A model generated the notes under the pieces. It was not told where the DNA came from. It was given only the letters and a program-made list of their open reading frames with translations, and ran no database searches. Made by a program: the position numbers and the translations under genes. A DNA stretch of 64,000 bases from Aphrocallistes beatrix. Taxonomy: Eukaryota; Porifera; Hexactinellida; Sceptrulophora; Aphrocallistidae. Below, one piece after another: positions 49,496 to 59,400 of this stretch. Location: NCBI GenBank assembly GCA_963281255.1, contig OY725499.1:496001-560000 (forward strand). Reading direction: 5' to 3'. Within the stretch, counting starts at the first letter, position 1. Every line of letters begins with the position of its first letter.

Positions 49496-50713
49496 TTAGA
49501 ATATCTGAAGACTGTAGTTAGGATATTTAGAAGCTACTATAATACTATATTCAGAATCGACAGCTATTCCTCTAGGGGTGGAGAATTCTCCTCTTCCTGT
49601 TCCTACCCTACCGAACTCGTGCATCAGTTCCCCTTTGGTTGTAAATATTAGGACGCAATGAGCTTTCGAATCAGTCATTAAAATGTTCTGTTCAGCATCA
49701 ATACAGAAACGGCATGGATTAGTCACTCCTCGTAGAATTATCTTCCTAATCAGCTGATGAGTATAATTATAGTATCGAATCCAATGTTCTCCTCCTGTCA
49801 GCACTACTATCTCCTCAGCTATTATCTTGATGTCGAGAGGATAAGGAATATCTGAAATAACTGAATTGTATGTAAGATTCAAATTTAAACATTGAATTCT
49901 ATTATTACCACTATCACATACGTAAATTCTATTTTTATCGTTGGAAGCAGCAACACCACGAGGGATGACAAATTTCATATTTCCCCACTTCCCGACTGAC
50001 TTCAGGAATTTCCCTTCAGCAGTGTACTCATTCAGACAATTATCCGTATACTGTGTAACATACACCGAATTGTTACTGATACACATAGCAAATGGAGAGG
50101 TCATCCTTTCACTGAAATCGAATAAGAAATCCAAAGATTTGGTAAAGACTTGAACACGAAGATTTCCTTTATCACATACATAAACATTGCTTGTTTCAGG
50201 ATGAATAGCGATTGAATGAGGATTGCGAAACATTCCAGTTGGCTTAGATACGCCATCACTGCGGTTACCAGCTACGATTACTGCGTTTTCTATATCCTTA
50301 TAGTCCCGAATTGCACTTATCCTAATCGCTCCCAACTCACTCAATCTAGCTTCCAACTCTGCATCCCACTCCAACTCTACTCTCCTCATGCTAGCTCTCT
50401 CCTTCTCCCATTCTTCCCTTAGCTCCCTCACACGGTCATCCAACTCTGAAACGTGTTGCATTACGAAATCTTTGTTTTTGCTTACCTTTGTTGTAGCTAA
50501 CTCGACCTCTTTCAGATTATTCAAGTCCTCAATCTGTTCAATAGTACTATTCCCCCTGTATCGCTCCTCTAGCTGATCCAACTCTGATAGCAGTTTGGTC
50601 TCTCTCTCTCCTAGCACCCGATGAGCTCTAGCGAAATTCCTTCCTATTTCCTCTCTCACCCTATCTACCTTCGACCGAAACCTATCTTCGCTTAATACAC
50701 TAACACAAGCCAT
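49496..50713 (-). CDS. Coiled-coil and NHL-repeat protein
   Basis: Intronless, 405 residues from ATG 50713. Residues ~1-140 are a charged coiled coil (ARAHRVLGERETKLLSELDQ, VRELREEWEKERASMRRVEL). From about 160 a six-bladed NHL-type propeller follows: FRNPHSIAIHPETSNVYVCD, MTSPFAMCISNNSVYVT, PRGVAASNDKNRIYVCDSG, NPCRFCIDAEQNILMTDSKA and GEFSTPRGIAVDSEYSIIV. The arrangement resembles the back half of TRIM-NHL proteins, but RING and B-box fingers are absent, so ubiquitin ligase activity is not supported. NHL propellers bind RNA or protein. The N-terminal module recurs in the DUSP genes at 45101 and 46202. Confidence 0.85.
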   Translation of the reverse strand: MACVSVLSEDRFRSKVDRVREEIGRNFARAHRVLGERETKLLSELDQLEERYRGNSTIEQIEDLNNLKEVELATTKVSKNKDFVMQHVSELDDRVRELREEWEKERASMRRVELEWDAELEARLSELGAIRISAIRDYKDIENAVIVAGNRSDGVSKPTGMFRNPHSIAIHPETSNVYVCDKGNLRVQVFTKSLDFLFDFSERMTSPFAMCISNNSVYVTQYTDNCLNEYTAEGKFLKSVGKWGNMKFVIPRGVAASNDKNRIYVCDSGNNRIQCLNLNLTYNSVISDIPYPLDIKIIAEEIVVLTGGEHWIRYYNYTHQLIRKIILRGVTNPCRFCIDAEQNILMTDSKAHCVLIFTTKGELMHEFGRVGTGRGEFSTPRGIAVDSEYSIIVASKYPNYSLQIF

Positions 50714-51563
50714 TTTTTTCAGTCAAACTCACTCAGTTCTTCCAAATAGCAATTCATATATATTCAATAATTATTCTATAAGCTTTATATATCTGTCTAT
50801 TCTACACTGAAACATGTTCTATCAGTGTTAGTACCAATTGGAACAAATCAAATGGGCAAATCATTCCTTGAATGATTCTGTGGTTTATTATGAATAATTC
50901 TAAATTTAATAATAGATCTTTCTTTGAATATAAAGTCATGTTTCTTGTTTTGTGCATAGTTTCGTCTACATTCGTAACCACCTACAGCAGTTGTCCTATC
51001 AGCAACTTATCAGTAACAGAGTTCATACTTGTACTTCCATGCAAGGTTGATTAGTGGAAGTGGTTACACGACATGAAACACTCTCATTTTTGTTCATTAA
51101 AGTTCAACTGATTGTTTAGAGAATGTTCCTCAAGCAAGAATTTGAAGTCTTTGAGATGCTTGAGATTTTGTTTCTATTGTCACAAGCACGCTTTGCTTGC
51201 TTGCGCTGCACAGCTGGCGGAGACTTTTTATCCACCAGAAGCGCCCTTTGGGCGCTTGGTCTGGACAAAAAGTTTTTGATACATTATTATGGCGTCATAA
51301 CAGAGTGGTGAATCATCATTTTTTTATAGTTGTATCACATGTGAAGAATATTAATACACACATTCTATAACTTCAACCTTTTATAATCTAAAATGGCTTA
51401 GTTATAGTGAAAAACTGATATTTCTATTTCTAAAAATGGTAAAAATGACGTCATAATTCCATGATGAGTCGACATTTTTGTATTAGGTCAGAACTTATGC
51501 AACTGCAGACAAATGGCAATTCAGCATGCTTAGTAGAGAACACGAAAATTATGTATTGTTTCT
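50714..51563. other. Intergenic DNA between two minus-strand genes
   Basis: Contains a GC-richer repeat at 51178-51275 (CTTGCTTGCGCTGCACAGC, GCGCCCTTTGGGCGCTT), related to 4482-4556. Otherwise nothing recognised. Confidence 0.5.
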
Positions 51564-53720
51564 CTAACATCCCCAAGCGCCCACTAGGTGACTCCGGACA
51601 CACAATGGCCGCAAAAACAAACTCATGATCAGATATCCTGGCATAAAAAACAGAGTAAATATTATGATGAGAGAAGCGTATAAGCGAGAAAATGTACACG
51701 TGAAATTGATAATACAAGACTCTCGTTGGATCAAACGGACATAAGAATCATCACGTACGATAACATCATATTTTTCCCAATCAAAATCACTCTTACTCGT
51801 AGAGATCTGGTCGACTGGTATCACATTTAACAAACTAGAAATAGTATACTTCTTTTTGATAAGATGAGATGTTACAGGTGATCTGTTAGAGGTGTAAGTT
51901 AAATCAATCATACTTGGATTAGGAATAGTGTATTGGAAAGATTTACAAAGAATATCGGTAGAACAATTGGATAAGAGTTTCCTTACACGGTTGTTAGATA
52001 TATCACAATCGAAGTTTACTGCTGTGTATAAAGTTCCTATAAAATTTTCAAACGAAGAAAAACAAGGAAAATTGGATTCTGTAATAAATGGCACTTTCAA
52101 CGATGAAAAATTATCTAAACCCGCGATGATAGTATTTTTTGGAGTCCATAATGTATGACTTCCAAAAATTTTATGAACATTGAATTCCATAGAATAATTA
52201 TGGTACGTGTAAGTGGCGTTTTCACCCAGTGAGGCAAAAAATACATTGGTACAATTGAAAGATATACTATTTTGAAGTTGAGTATCAACTGTAACTTTGG
52301 AGCATGAAGACATTGCTTTATATAGGTTAGTTTGGCTTAACATGTAGAAATCTCCACTTGGTACAACCACTATAGAATTCCATCCAGTAATGAAAAGTGG
52401 AGTAATAAACGCTATAGTCACAATAGTAATGCCAGTTATAACAGGGCTGTAGTATCGCATTAATATTTTCTGCATTTTAGACCCAGTAAAATGCAACGCA
52501 GTCAGTAAAGGAATGGTCTCATCAGTACGATCTTGAATATTAATAAATTCCTTTTCTTGATTAAAATGACTGTAACCGGAATATTTTACATTTTTCGTAC
52601 TGAACATTTTCCAGAGAATGAAAAGGAATGCTGAATACAAAATCCCCGATAAAAGATGGACAATCTCTGAAACGAGAATATTCGAGAAGTAAGGGTATAC
52701 ATTTTGATATAATTTTAAAACTATATATGAGTGAATGTCAGACAAAGAAGGATAGAGAATAGAAGGATCAATTAACCCAAAAAAATTGAGGAAGTCTAGC
52801 GTCGAAGGGATTAAAGCTAAGAATACTATTATGAAGTCTCCCCATGACAAAGATCTGAATAAAACGGTAGCTCGATATATATTCTCCACTCTTTCATGCC
52901 CCATAACCTGCCGTAAATTATTATCTCCTAAAATTCCACCAATTAACCTTTTCGCTAAATCATTTGCTTCTTTCGCGAAACGAAATACCAAAAATACCTT
53001 CAAAATATGAGCAAGTTCGGCGAAAAAAGTTGCGTAACTTCCAAAATCCTGATAAAAAATCGCACTACTTGAAATATACATAATGAGTAAAATAAACAAA
53101 CTTGATTCAACAAAAAACACCCAAAAAAACCTCAAGATTGCGAGTAGGAGGTAGGAACCAAAGTTGAACGTCTTTTCTTGAAAAAAATAAATTATTTGTA
53201 GCATGACGATAAGCCCAAATGACAAAATTGCATCTTGTAATGATATCCAAAGGTTGAGTACGATATTCAAACTAATTGGTTCAACGGTTATCAAAAATAT
53301 CGCTTTGAGAAGATGCAACGCTTTGATGAGATTGAATACTGCGAACAACATTAGAGCGAAGAAGAGACAGAATATAATACGATAATGTTCATAGTAAGGA
53401 ACATACTGATCTGCATTAACATAATTCTGAATAGTTATGCGATATTTCAAAGTTTGAACTAATAATTGGCCTGAAAGCCTTAGTATAAATGGCAAGCAAA
53501 TGAGTGTGAAGACAATCTCAATAATGAATATGCTTGAAAATGTATATTTGAAAGCGTCGATTGAAGTAAAAATATAATTATTGCTTGTAAAAGGTAGAAA
53601 TATGAAAACATGTAGAATACTAATCAGAAAAAAAGATAGAATACTTATAAATAGAGTTAAAACTGATATGATGACAAAATTTTCAATGTAGGCACATATA
53701 AAGCTGTCGAGAACAAACAT
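51564..53720 (-). CDS. Large polytopic membrane protein, unknown family
   Basis: Intronless, 718 residues from ATG 53720. Hydrophobic helices are evident near residues 12-42, 58-82, 112-140, 145-175, 185-220, 228-250, 300-320, 358-378 and 425-450. They are followed by a ~230-residue hydrophilic region rich in N-x-S/T sites (NCTN, NATY, NYS, NFSS, NCST, NFT) with several cysteines, then a last helix near 680-702. This predicts an N-terminal multi-pass bundle, a glycosylated extracellular loop and a short tail. HERVENIYRATVLFRS is a hydrophilic loop before helix 7. I recognise no family: the layout would fit a receptor or transporter, but nothing visible decides it. Confidence 0.75.
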   Translation of the reverse strand: MFVLDSFICAYIENFVIISVLTLFISILSFFLISILHVFIFLPFTSNNYIFTSIDAFKYTFSSIFIIEIVFTLICLPFILRLSGQLLVQTLKYRITIQNYVNADQYVPYYEHYRIIFCLFFALMLFAVFNLIKALHLLKAIFLITVEPISLNIVLNLWISLQDAILSFGLIVMLQIIYFFQEKTFNFGSYLLLAILRFFWVFFVESSLFILLIMYISSSAIFYQDFGSYATFFAELAHILKVFLVFRFAKEANDLAKRLIGGILGDNNLRQVMGHERVENIYRATVLFRSLSWGDFIIVFLALIPSTLDFLNFFGLIDPSILYPSLSDIHSYIVLKLYQNVYPYFSNILVSEIVHLLSGILYSAFLFILWKMFSTKNVKYSGYSHFNQEKEFINIQDRTDETIPLLTALHFTGSKMQKILMRYYSPVITGITIVTIAFITPLFITGWNSIVVVPSGDFYMLSQTNLYKAMSSCSKVTVDTQLQNSISFNCTNVFFASLGENATYTYHNYSMEFNVHKIFGSHTLWTPKNTIIAGLDNFSSLKVPFITESNFPCFSSFENFIGTLYTAVNFDCDISNNRVRKLLSNCSTDILCKSFQYTIPNPSMIDLTYTSNRSPVTSHLIKKKYTISSLLNVIPVDQISTSKSDFDWEKYDVIVRDDSYVRLIQRESCIINFTCTFSRLYASLIIIFTLFFMPGYLIMSLFLRPLCVRSHLVGAWGC

Positions 53721-54563
53721 AGTAGCGACTTTTTACACTAAGCGGACAACATAATTTGACACTATATTATTTCTCGTGCAAAAAGTACTAAATTGGATAT
53801 TTTCATGAATGGAGATGTATCCAAACTCTAGAGATGCTAAGAGTCTCATTTAAGATTCGAAATAGTAGTTGAGAAGATTCCTAACAAATTGCTCAACCTA
53901 CTAAGTAAATTATCAACCTATGACAAGCTGTAATTCATCAAACCTTTAGGTGGGGGTTATTCGATGACCGTCACAAGTCACGGTCATCATTATTATGGCG
54001 ATTAGTGACACAAAATGAAAGAGGGTAATAATTTTCTTCATTAGAATAAGTAATTGAGTTGACTTTCAATTATGAGTCATTATAATGTGTAGAATGCGAA
54101 TTTCAAATAAAAAATATAGTATTTTCTACTGTTTTTGTGCATATTCCTTTTTTGAATAGATCTAATTTAATACTATTTGTATGGCAGTTTTCGTAGTGGT
54201 CGAATACTTTCGTCAGGGTAGTGGTATATCGAGTTTTAGAGGTAAAGATACAAAAATCGATTAACTATGCAGAATTTCTCAACATACGCATATGCAATAC
54301 CAACAACCCACTAATTTAACCAAGAAATATCATATCCATTGATATTTTACCTGGAAAATGATATAGTAGATCTGCTGCTAATATAGCTGAACTCTATCCG
54401 TTGTCATATAACATCAGCATATGTATATAAAAAGTAACAATAAAAATTACCTTACTTTCCAGAGTTTAAACAACAGAATGAGAATGCAATATAGCCTCTC
54501 GTATTACCATTATTAAAGTACTATAAAATATATAAATTTTATTATTCAGATAAATATTAGCTA
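53721..54563. other. Intergenic DNA, no gene seen
   Basis: AT-rich flank upstream of the 718-residue membrane protein. It includes TGACCGTCACAAGTCACGGTCA (about 53963-53985), a small palindrome. No exon found. Confidence 0.4.
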
Positions 54564-55343
54564 TACCGAGTGTTCAATAAGAAAATGATATTTCCTGAAT
54601 TAAGATCAAGTTCAAATTAAGTATATGTGATAACCTACCCCTATCAAGCAGGGGTGTAGTGCTCAAATTTCTTTTGGGGGAGCGCTTATGAAAGAATATA
54701 TTAAGCAAAAATTGGTAAAACGAAGTTACTTTCCCGCTAAAAGTACTACTTATGAGGTTGGCATGTATGCTTTCAGTACATTATAAAACAGTCGACTCCG
54801 CAATCCATTCTTGCCAAACGATTCTGTAATAACAAGCGTCAAGTTAAAGTGAGGGAGCGCCGCTCCCCCCTGCTCCCCCTACACTACACCCCTGCTATCA
54901 AGATGTTTGTGGATTTTTATTTAAGTGGTGTAAGCGTCAATTGATTCGTAGCACGATTTATATCCGTTATATCCAAGACATTTTATTAGTAACTTCTATG
55001 GCAATACAACCACAATAATTAGAAATGAGCGATAGATTTTTTATATTTTGTTTATTTATGTAAGTTTTTTATATGATTATGGAAACAAACCTCCCCGATG
55101 GTTAGTATGAGTCATTATTTGTGTAATATTCCCAAGAAATCAGATTGATTTCTTTTATTTGTGAAGTAGCATGAAATTCAAATTTTCCATAGGAAATGGC
55201 TTGAAATGTGGCGTATAATTCATGAAACAAGGACTTTTGTCTCAAAATCCACAAAAAATAGGGTAGTTTATCATATATACTTAATTTGACTTTGATACTA
55301 ATTCAGGAAATGTCCTTTTTTTTACTCATTGAACACTCGGTAT
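54564..55343. mobile_element. 780-bp inverted-repeat element with a nested hAT-like insertion
   Basis: The ~80-bp ends are inverted copies: TACCGAGTGTTCAATAAG, TTTCCTGAATTAAGATCAAG and TTAAGTATATGTGATA on the left. The right has TATCATATATACTTAATTTG, AATTCAGGAAATGTCC and CATTGAACACTCGGTA. A hAT-like element (54649-54894) lies just inside the left arm. Superfamily unknown. Confidence 0.75.
54649..54894. mobile_element. hAT-like miniature element, CAGGGGTGTAGTG family
   Basis: 246 bp, ends CAGGGGTGTAGTG and CACTACACCCCTG (perfect 13 bp), with exact 8-bp duplication CTATCAAG (54641-54648 and 54895-54902). A decayed CAGTCGACTCCGC fragment of the pogo-like family sits inside at about 54788. Confidence 0.95.
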
Positions 55344-55523
55344 CTATTCTACTGTAATCAATAACACAATTAAGTTTTTTGACCCGATTTACCAAATTTG
55401 CACAAAATAGTTCGATTGGGTTTGCAATTTTCTCAAAAACAGCAAAATGGGAAGTTTTGTCCACAAATCTCACAAAAATAATACAATAATAAAAAGTTTC
55501 TTCGCCCTGCTGAAAATATTTAG

Positions 55524-55671
55524 CATACCAACTTGAGTCATGATAAAAGTGGGACATAATAGAAATATACAAGGAGTCCAAAAAAGCGGGGCATAATGGG
55601 GAAATTTCATGTAAAAACGGGGCAATCGTGAAAATTAACTCGTCCCGCCAAAAAACGGGACGGTTGGCATG
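55524..55671. mobile_element. Miniature inverted-repeat element, CATGCCAAC family
   Basis: About 148 bp from CATACCAACTTGAGTCATGA to GGGACGGTTGGCATG, with GGGCATAATGGGGAAATTTC inside. Sister of 26339-26508. Confidence 0.7.
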
Positions 55672-55716
55672 TATGGATTGGAAATATGACTAAATTAGCG
55701 AAGTTTCATATATTTT

Positions 55717-55826
55717 CGAAGCAAACAAGTTTAAAAAGCTATGAAAAATTAAGAGCATAGGTGCAAATATCAATTCACGTCTATGCTCCTAATTTTGATA
55801 GCTTTTTAAACATGTTTGCCTCGAAA
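55717..55826. repeat. Short inverted repeat (hairpin)
   Basis: TTCGAAGCAAACAAGTTTAA and AAAAGCTATGAAAAATTA pair with TAATTTTGATAGCTTTTTAA and ATGTTTGCCTCGAA. The loop centres on GCATAGGTGCAAATATCA. It directly abuts the next pogo-like element. Confidence 0.75.
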
Positions 55827-55828
55827 TA

Positions 55829-56018
55829 CAGTCGACTCCGCTTAATAGGGTGACATCGGTTAGAGAACATTTTGTCCCGATTAAGCGGAGAACCTTATTA
55901 ACCGAAAAAATTAAATATGTAATAGCTTCTATGTGTGAGAACTATTCCGGTCCTGCCAAAAGTGTCCCGATTAAGTGGTTGATCTGATTAAACAGGCCCT
56001 ATTAAGCGGAGTCGACTG
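55829..56018. mobile_element. Pogo-like miniature element
   Basis: 190 bp, CAGTCGACTCCGCTTAATAG to CTATTAAGCGGAGTCGACTG. TA precedes it; the 3' flank is AA rather than TA, a later change. Confidence 0.85.
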
Positions 56019-56248
56019 AATAAGAAACTGCCCTGATTTTTTAACTAATTAACTCGAATACAACAAAAAATGAACATTTAAATTTTTTACAGCCTTTTTC
56101 ATAGGATTTTCATCCGATTTACACCACTTGTGATTGAAATAATTGAATATTAAGGTATGGAGGATAATTTTCTCGTACAGAGAGAGAATAGTTCCTCACA
56201 CCTATTTAAAATAATCTTAATGGCTGGCTATGATTAGCATTCCAACTT

Positions 56249-56409
56249 CAGTAGAACCTTGTTAATGCCAACAGCAGGGGACGGTTGAATTTTTTTTGTA
56301 TTATCTGGAATTCGTATTCACCGGAGTGATTTACATATATTTTATTATGTACAGTAAGAGATAAATTATCTGTTCGTTTTATCCGTGTTGGTATTACGAG
56401 ATTCTACTG
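56249..56409. mobile_element. Pogo-like miniature element, AGAACCTCGTTAAT family
   Basis: 161 bp, CAGTAGAACCTTGTTAATGC to TTACGAGATTCTACTG, with CACCGGAGTGATTTACATA inside. It lies 68 bp upstream of the GTPase-vWA start codon and so within its promoter region. Confidence 0.8.
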
Positions 56410-56476
56410 TAAATATCACTTGTCCATGGTAAGGAATTTTAGCTATTGATTATTGACGTACACATATTCGCGATAA

Positions 56477-59400
56477 ATGGATCCACTGGATAAATTTCTA
56501 GAAGAAAAGGATCTAACTCGATTGAAGAAAAGATTGGCTAAACTAGGAGTAAAAAAACTAGACGATATGAAATATTTGGACAAGGATGTTATTCCAAAAC
56601 TTGACCCTAATTTCATTGAAAGAAAAAAGTTGGAAGAACTAGTCGATAATGTGCAAACCAGCAAAGACAAGATTGCTATGGTGAGTTCATTCAAAAATTA
56701 AAATTTTTAAAATGTTGATATCATAAGAATATATAAATGAATCTACAAATTATGACTGACTTTTCTGCCATGAAAAAATGAATTGCATAGTCTATTTTAA
56801 AGTACAAAATGGGGTTAAAATCGAGGCTTTTGAATTAATAGTAGGTGAGAGCGAAAGGGTCATTCAGGCGACAAAAATTCAAGGGATGAAAATTCTGCCA
56901 TTCGTTGATGAAATGTTTAGTATGATGGCTACAATATTATGCTAATTTCATTATGATTACGTCATGCTGAGTTAGCATTAAAATCTGAAATCAGGGTACA
57001 GTGACTCAATTACATAACTTTTTACATGTGTATTTATTATCACAGCAAGTTAGAAGTACACTATCTCGTCTGTGGTGATTTTGTTTGTATTTTAATAATT
57101 ATAATATTTTTCCAAAATCTAAAATTAATTTTAGGGAAGTGTCCCAGGTTTAGCTCCGACAGAATTTACTCAAACCGTACAAAGTCCAATTTTTGACAAT
57201 TTTCCATTCAACCCCATTCAGCCCCCTCCTGCTCCACCTGTTGCAGCACCGAGGAGGAAAAAAACTCTTAATTTTCAGAGTGAAAATGGAAGAATAATTC
57301 ATGAAATTATCAATGGCCAATGTCGAGAGATGACAGAACAAGTTTTAGTTGGGCGAATTATGTTTAAAGATCTTAAGCTTGTTAGTCAAGCCTATGAGTT
57401 ACGAAAAAATGATCCAGAAGCCTTTGAGAAAGTGAAGGAATATTTATCGAATTTCACAGAATCAAAAGACTTCCTTGATGTTCAAGTTGAATTAACACTT
57501 CTTGAAAGAGAAAGAATTCGAGGACATGACCCAAGTGATGCTTCCATGCTCAGCAACGAGTTACAAGTTATCGAATCTGTTATTAGAGACTATATTCTAC
57601 AATATAAATTGGACGCTGAAGAGAAGTCGTATTATTCGGGGAAGCAAGTCAAAGCAATATCACAACTTTCTCATATTACGAATAACCGCCATATCATAAC
57701 AATAAATGATTACAAAAGGATATATACACATTCGTATAGTTTCTATTTAGCTGAACTAAAAAGGAATTCAGAAAGATTAGGCTTTTACGAACTTTTTGAG
57801 ACAATAATACACATTGTATTTTACTGCATCAAATGCAATCTTTCTCTAGATGATATAACTCGCCATTTAATGCCATTGACTGAAAACGGAGTTCCAAAGA
57901 CAAACCACGAGTTATTCCATCTAATATTCCAACAATCTGATTCACTAGTTAGGGCACTTTGCATTGAAAACTATTGCTTCAGTTTTCCTGTTCCATTCTA
58001 TTATCCGTTATTATTACCATATATAAATGATGTTTCCCCACATTTCAAGATCTCTGAAGAATTGTGGTTTACATTCCCTAAATGTTTGGCTATTGTCTCG
58101 TTTGGGGTTGGAAGTGCTGGATGTAACCCAGTCGGGAAGTCCCACCTACTCGACCAAATATTTGGTACAGATTTTTCAAAAACAAATGACCAAAAAAGTG
58201 CATTCCATTTCCAATCGATTGATGTGCAATTTACTAATAATATGTTCACAGATGGTTCAAGTAATTCTGATGACGACAAATTTGCATTTTTTGATTGTCA
58301 TAGTTGTGCACCATTATGGGCGATTCAAAGGCTTTGTGAATATGTTAATGTTATCATCATTCATGTCTTAGAAAAAGATTTTCTTCATAACAAGGAACAA
58401 TTCTTTAAAGATTTGGATAACTTCTATGATTCATCGAAATTGATTGTAATTTTCATTCGTGATTGCAATACTGATTCTTCTGAATTTGAAAATGTACCTG
58501 ATGTAATCCATTTCCATGTATTAACTAAAAATTCTCCCCCTGAAGAGATCTGGCATCTAAAAAGGTTTTTCAGGGACATTCTTCATCGAGAAGATGATAG
58601 GTTTGCCCAAGTTGACCAAAGTCTTGTAGAAAATATTTTACGAGATTTAGACGACAATGACTATCACGTCATTTTGGACTCAAGGCTAAAAGTCGAAGAT
58701 TTAGTTAAATTTGTTGAAAAATCACGTATTGAAGGAAATGATGATTTTCTCTCTTTATACCCAATTTTTTCCGATTACATGAAATATTTCCACAAAGCTA
58801 GTCTTGAAACAGATCAAGATGAAATTGATCGACTTAATGCTGAATGTGCAAGTCTGTTTCAACAACTTAAAGAGACGTCAAAAAGTCCAATAGTACATCT
58901 TTTTCTCGACATAATGGAAGATAAATACTCAAGTCTTCTACTGTTAAAATTGTCTAAATATCTGACGAAATTGAATGCAAATTCCTCCATTGAATATTAT
59001 CCTAGAAAAGAACCACAATATCAACTTTCAATTGATATAATATGGCGAGAAGTTTTATTGTCTTTCAAATACTATAATAGGGATTCAAGAGGTTTCGAAC
59101 TGTCAAACCGCAGAGTGAACCAGTGCTACAGCAAGCAAGTCCTTGAAGGGGAACCATTCGAACTAATTGACGGAGATAATCTTGTGTTTTACAGCAAAGA
59201 TGTTGATGTTCTATTAAGAGATTATTACGAAAAACAATCAGCATTTAATTTTCGATATGACATGGGCAGAAGACTAAAACTAAATGGAGCCCCTACTGTC
59301 GTCAGTATATTCGGACCTCAAAGCTCTGGGAAATCTACTTTACTCAACTATTGTTTCGGTTGTAAATTTGTAACGAGTGCTGGCCGTTGTACTAAAGGCG

